Source: an uncultured Calothrix sp.
GTDB lineage: Bacteria > Cyanobacteriota > Cyanobacteriia > Cyanobacteriales > Nostocaceae
NCBI GenBank assembly: GCA_937884685.1
Contig: CAKZYM010000820.1
Coordinates: 1-7,714 of the forward strand
DNA: 7,714 bases
Direction of reading: 5' to 3'
Position 1 is the stretch's first letter, and every line of letters begins with the position of its first letter. The translations under genes and the position numbers were made by a program. Shown here one piece after another: positions 6,485 to 7,714 of the stretch. The notes below the pieces were generated by a model that saw nothing but the letters and a program-made list of their open reading frames with translations, was not told where the DNA came from and ran no database searches.

Positions 6485-7468
6485 TTATTTCCAAATCATG
6501 ACTTGCTTCCACATCGCATCAGCTATAAGTAAATGAGCGACAGTAGTAAGATGTATTTCATCAAAAAATAAATAATCATCAGGATTTTTACCTGCTGTAG
6601 AAAAATCAGGATTTTCCCAGGTTAAATAAGAATCAGTTACGTTAGTTAAACCAAATGCAAAAGGGTCGTTAGTAATATCAATACCCAAAGCTCTAAAATC
6701 AGCAAATTTAATTTTTATATCGGGTAAATATTGTTTTAATTTTCTCAAAGTTTTTTCAAGCAAATCATTATGTAGATTCGACACATCCGTTAGAAAAGCT
6801 ATTTCTTCATCAGAAAAAGTACGAGCAAGGGGAGTATTACCCAAATCTGGGATATTAGGAACAAGAAAATAACGCGCTCCAGCATCGTACAGACTCGTAA
6901 TTGCATGCTCTACAACCGTAACAGGTTCGTTCGGTTCGGAAAAATCACCAGATAGATAATCATTAGCACCACCTAAGATGACATAAAGCGCATCTTTAGA
7001 AGCTTGCATTTGCTTAACTTCCAAGTCTTTGATAAACCAATCAACCTGAGTAGAGATTGAAGGAATAAACAAATTCCCTGGATCTGAATAATCATTTACA
7101 AGTTTGGCACCACCGAAAGCAAAATTTGTACTTTGAGTCGCAGTATTCCCCCCAAATGAGGAATTAATTTCATATTCACCATTACTATTTTTCAAAACTG
7201 GTGCTATCTGAGCAAATTCAAGAACTGGTGTTAAAGAAAGACCATTCTCTTGAGCGAAATAATCCGTCCAAACAAACCCATTAGATGCACGACCGGGGAA
7301 ATATAAAGGAGAAGGAGTATCAATATTGGGATTTAGATTGTCTCGAACGTAATTTTGTCCGATAAAATTATTCCCATTATCCGATAAGCTATCACCAAAT
7401 ACATAAAATGAATTAAGAAAAACATTAACAATACCATCTGAATTTTGTGAAAATATAGTTTCAGACAT
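6485..7468 (-). CDS. GDSL/SGNH-family hydrolase (lipase/esterase-like)
   Basis: A 327-residue probable serine esterase or lipase, of the cyanobacterial 'lipolytic GDSL' type related to phospholipase/lecithinase-like enzymes. All SGNH blocks are present: block I FGDSLSDNGN with nucleophile S27, block II FAFGGA (G119/G120), block III LGGANDY with N169, and block V DEIHLTTVAH with D303 and H306. The catalytic set is intact and the length suits a stand-alone enzyme. Unlike many secreted relatives, the N-terminus (MSETIFSQNSDGIVNVF) shows no signal peptide or membrane anchor, and no C-terminal sorting segment is visible, so it may be cytoplasmic or exported by a route not readable here. The start is supported by GGGAG at 7479-7483, 10 nt upstream. 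It converges on the PadR gene and is probably transcribed alone. Substrate is unknown. Confidence 0.92.
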   Translation of the reverse strand: MSETIFSQNSDGIVNVFLNSFYVFGDSLSDNGNNFIGQNYVRDNLNPNIDTPSPLYFPGRASNGFVWTDYFAQENGLSLTPVLEFAQIAPVLKNSNGEYEINSSFGGNTATQSTNFAFGGAKLVNDYSDPGNLFIPSISTQVDWFIKDLEVKQMQASKDALYVILGGANDYLSGDFSEPNEPVTVVEHAITSLYDAGARYFLVPNIPDLGNTPLARTFSDEEIAFLTDVSNLHNDLLEKTLRKLKQYLPDIKIKFADFRALGIDITNDPFAFGLTNVTDSYLTWENPDFSTAGKNPDDYLFFDEIHLTTVAHLLIADAMWKQVMIWK

Positions 7469-7478
7469 GATATTTTAT

Positions 7479-7483
7479 CTCCC
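7479..7483 (-). promoter_or_regulatory. Ribosome binding site of the GDSL hydrolase gene
   Basis: GGGAG within AAGGGAGAT on the minus strand, 10 nt before the ATG at 7468. It supports the chosen start. Upstream, GAATTAA (7501-7507) and TTAATTC (7523-7529) form a 7-bp inverted repeat of unknown meaning. I could not identify a convincing -35/-10 pair. Confidence 0.55.
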
Positions 7484-7590
7484 TTCAATTACATCATCGC
7501 GAATTAAAAAAATATACTTTTCTTAATTCCCATAATGTTAGGGTAACGCGATTAAATTTCAGGATGAATATTAATATTCTTTCCTTTCGA

Positions 7591-7707
7591 TTAATTATTG
7601 TAATTACACAACGCAATTGACCCAAATAAATCTAAAGATTTGACACCCATTACTTGCAATTGTTCTCGATGCTTTTCAATAATTGCTAAAACTTTATCGC
7701 GTTTCAT
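7591..7707 (-). pseudogene. Remnant of a minimal nucleotidyltransferase (MNT/MntA-like) gene
   Basis: An open frame of 38 codons beginning MKRDKVLAIIEKHREQLQ and continuing VKSLDLFGSIA, which matches the N-terminus of minimal nucleotidyltransferases, including the GS of the GSxAR active-site motif. Immediately after this the frame reads LCNYNN and stops, so the Asp-x-Asp metal-binding motif and the rest of the roughly 100-residue domain are missing. The 122 bp before the GDSL gene did not give a recognisable continuation in the frames I read. Such proteins are often antitoxins paired with HEPN toxins, but no HEPN gene is visible and the window ends 7 nt upstream of the start. It is probably a decayed copy; a very small functional protein is unlikely. 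Confidence 0.6.
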
Positions 7708-7714
7708 GATATTT

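Overview
The window is AT-rich bacterial DNA that looks like a filamentous cyanobacterium (Nostocales-like). This is inferred from short heptanucleotide tandem repeats between genes, a small palindromic element with AGGACTTACG ends of a kind common in those genomes, weak or absent Shine-Dalgarno sites, and the character of the proteins. No rRNA or other marker gene is present, so the assignment is tentative.

Layout. Positions 1-5356 are a leftward (minus-strand) unit read in the order adaptor (3992-5356), RND efflux pump (717-3869), and a small membrane zincin-type metalloprotease gene (1-688, running off the window). The protease gene is broken by a 133-bp MITE-like insertion at 314-446, flanked by a 5-bp TTCTT duplication. 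Removing the insert and one duplication copy restores the frame exactly. To the right, transcribed divergently, is a PadR-family regulator (5591-6136). The 234-bp gap between adaptor and regulator holds two near-consensus promoters facing away from each other. Two copies of a near-palindromic site, 31 bp apart, each fill the -35/-10 spacer of one promoter. After a non-coding stretch (6137-6484) with an inverted repeat comes a leftward GDSL/SGNH hydrolase gene (6485-7468). The right edge carries a truncated remnant of a minimal nucleotidyltransferase gene (7591-7707).

How the parts fit. The adaptor and RND pump should form an envelope-spanning efflux system. No outer-membrane channel is encoded here, but the adaptor has an R-L-S tip motif of the kind that docks on a TolC-type channel, presumably encoded elsewhere. 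The PadR protein is the obvious candidate to repress both its own gene and the pump operon through the twin operators, with a pump substrate as possible inducer. The GDSL hydrolase and nucleotidyltransferase remnant look unrelated to the pump.

Most notable points: the symmetric twin-operator/twin-promoter region, the cleanly reconstructable MITE insertion into the protease gene, the altered proton-relay residues in the RND pump, and three different heptamer repeat arrays at gene junctions.
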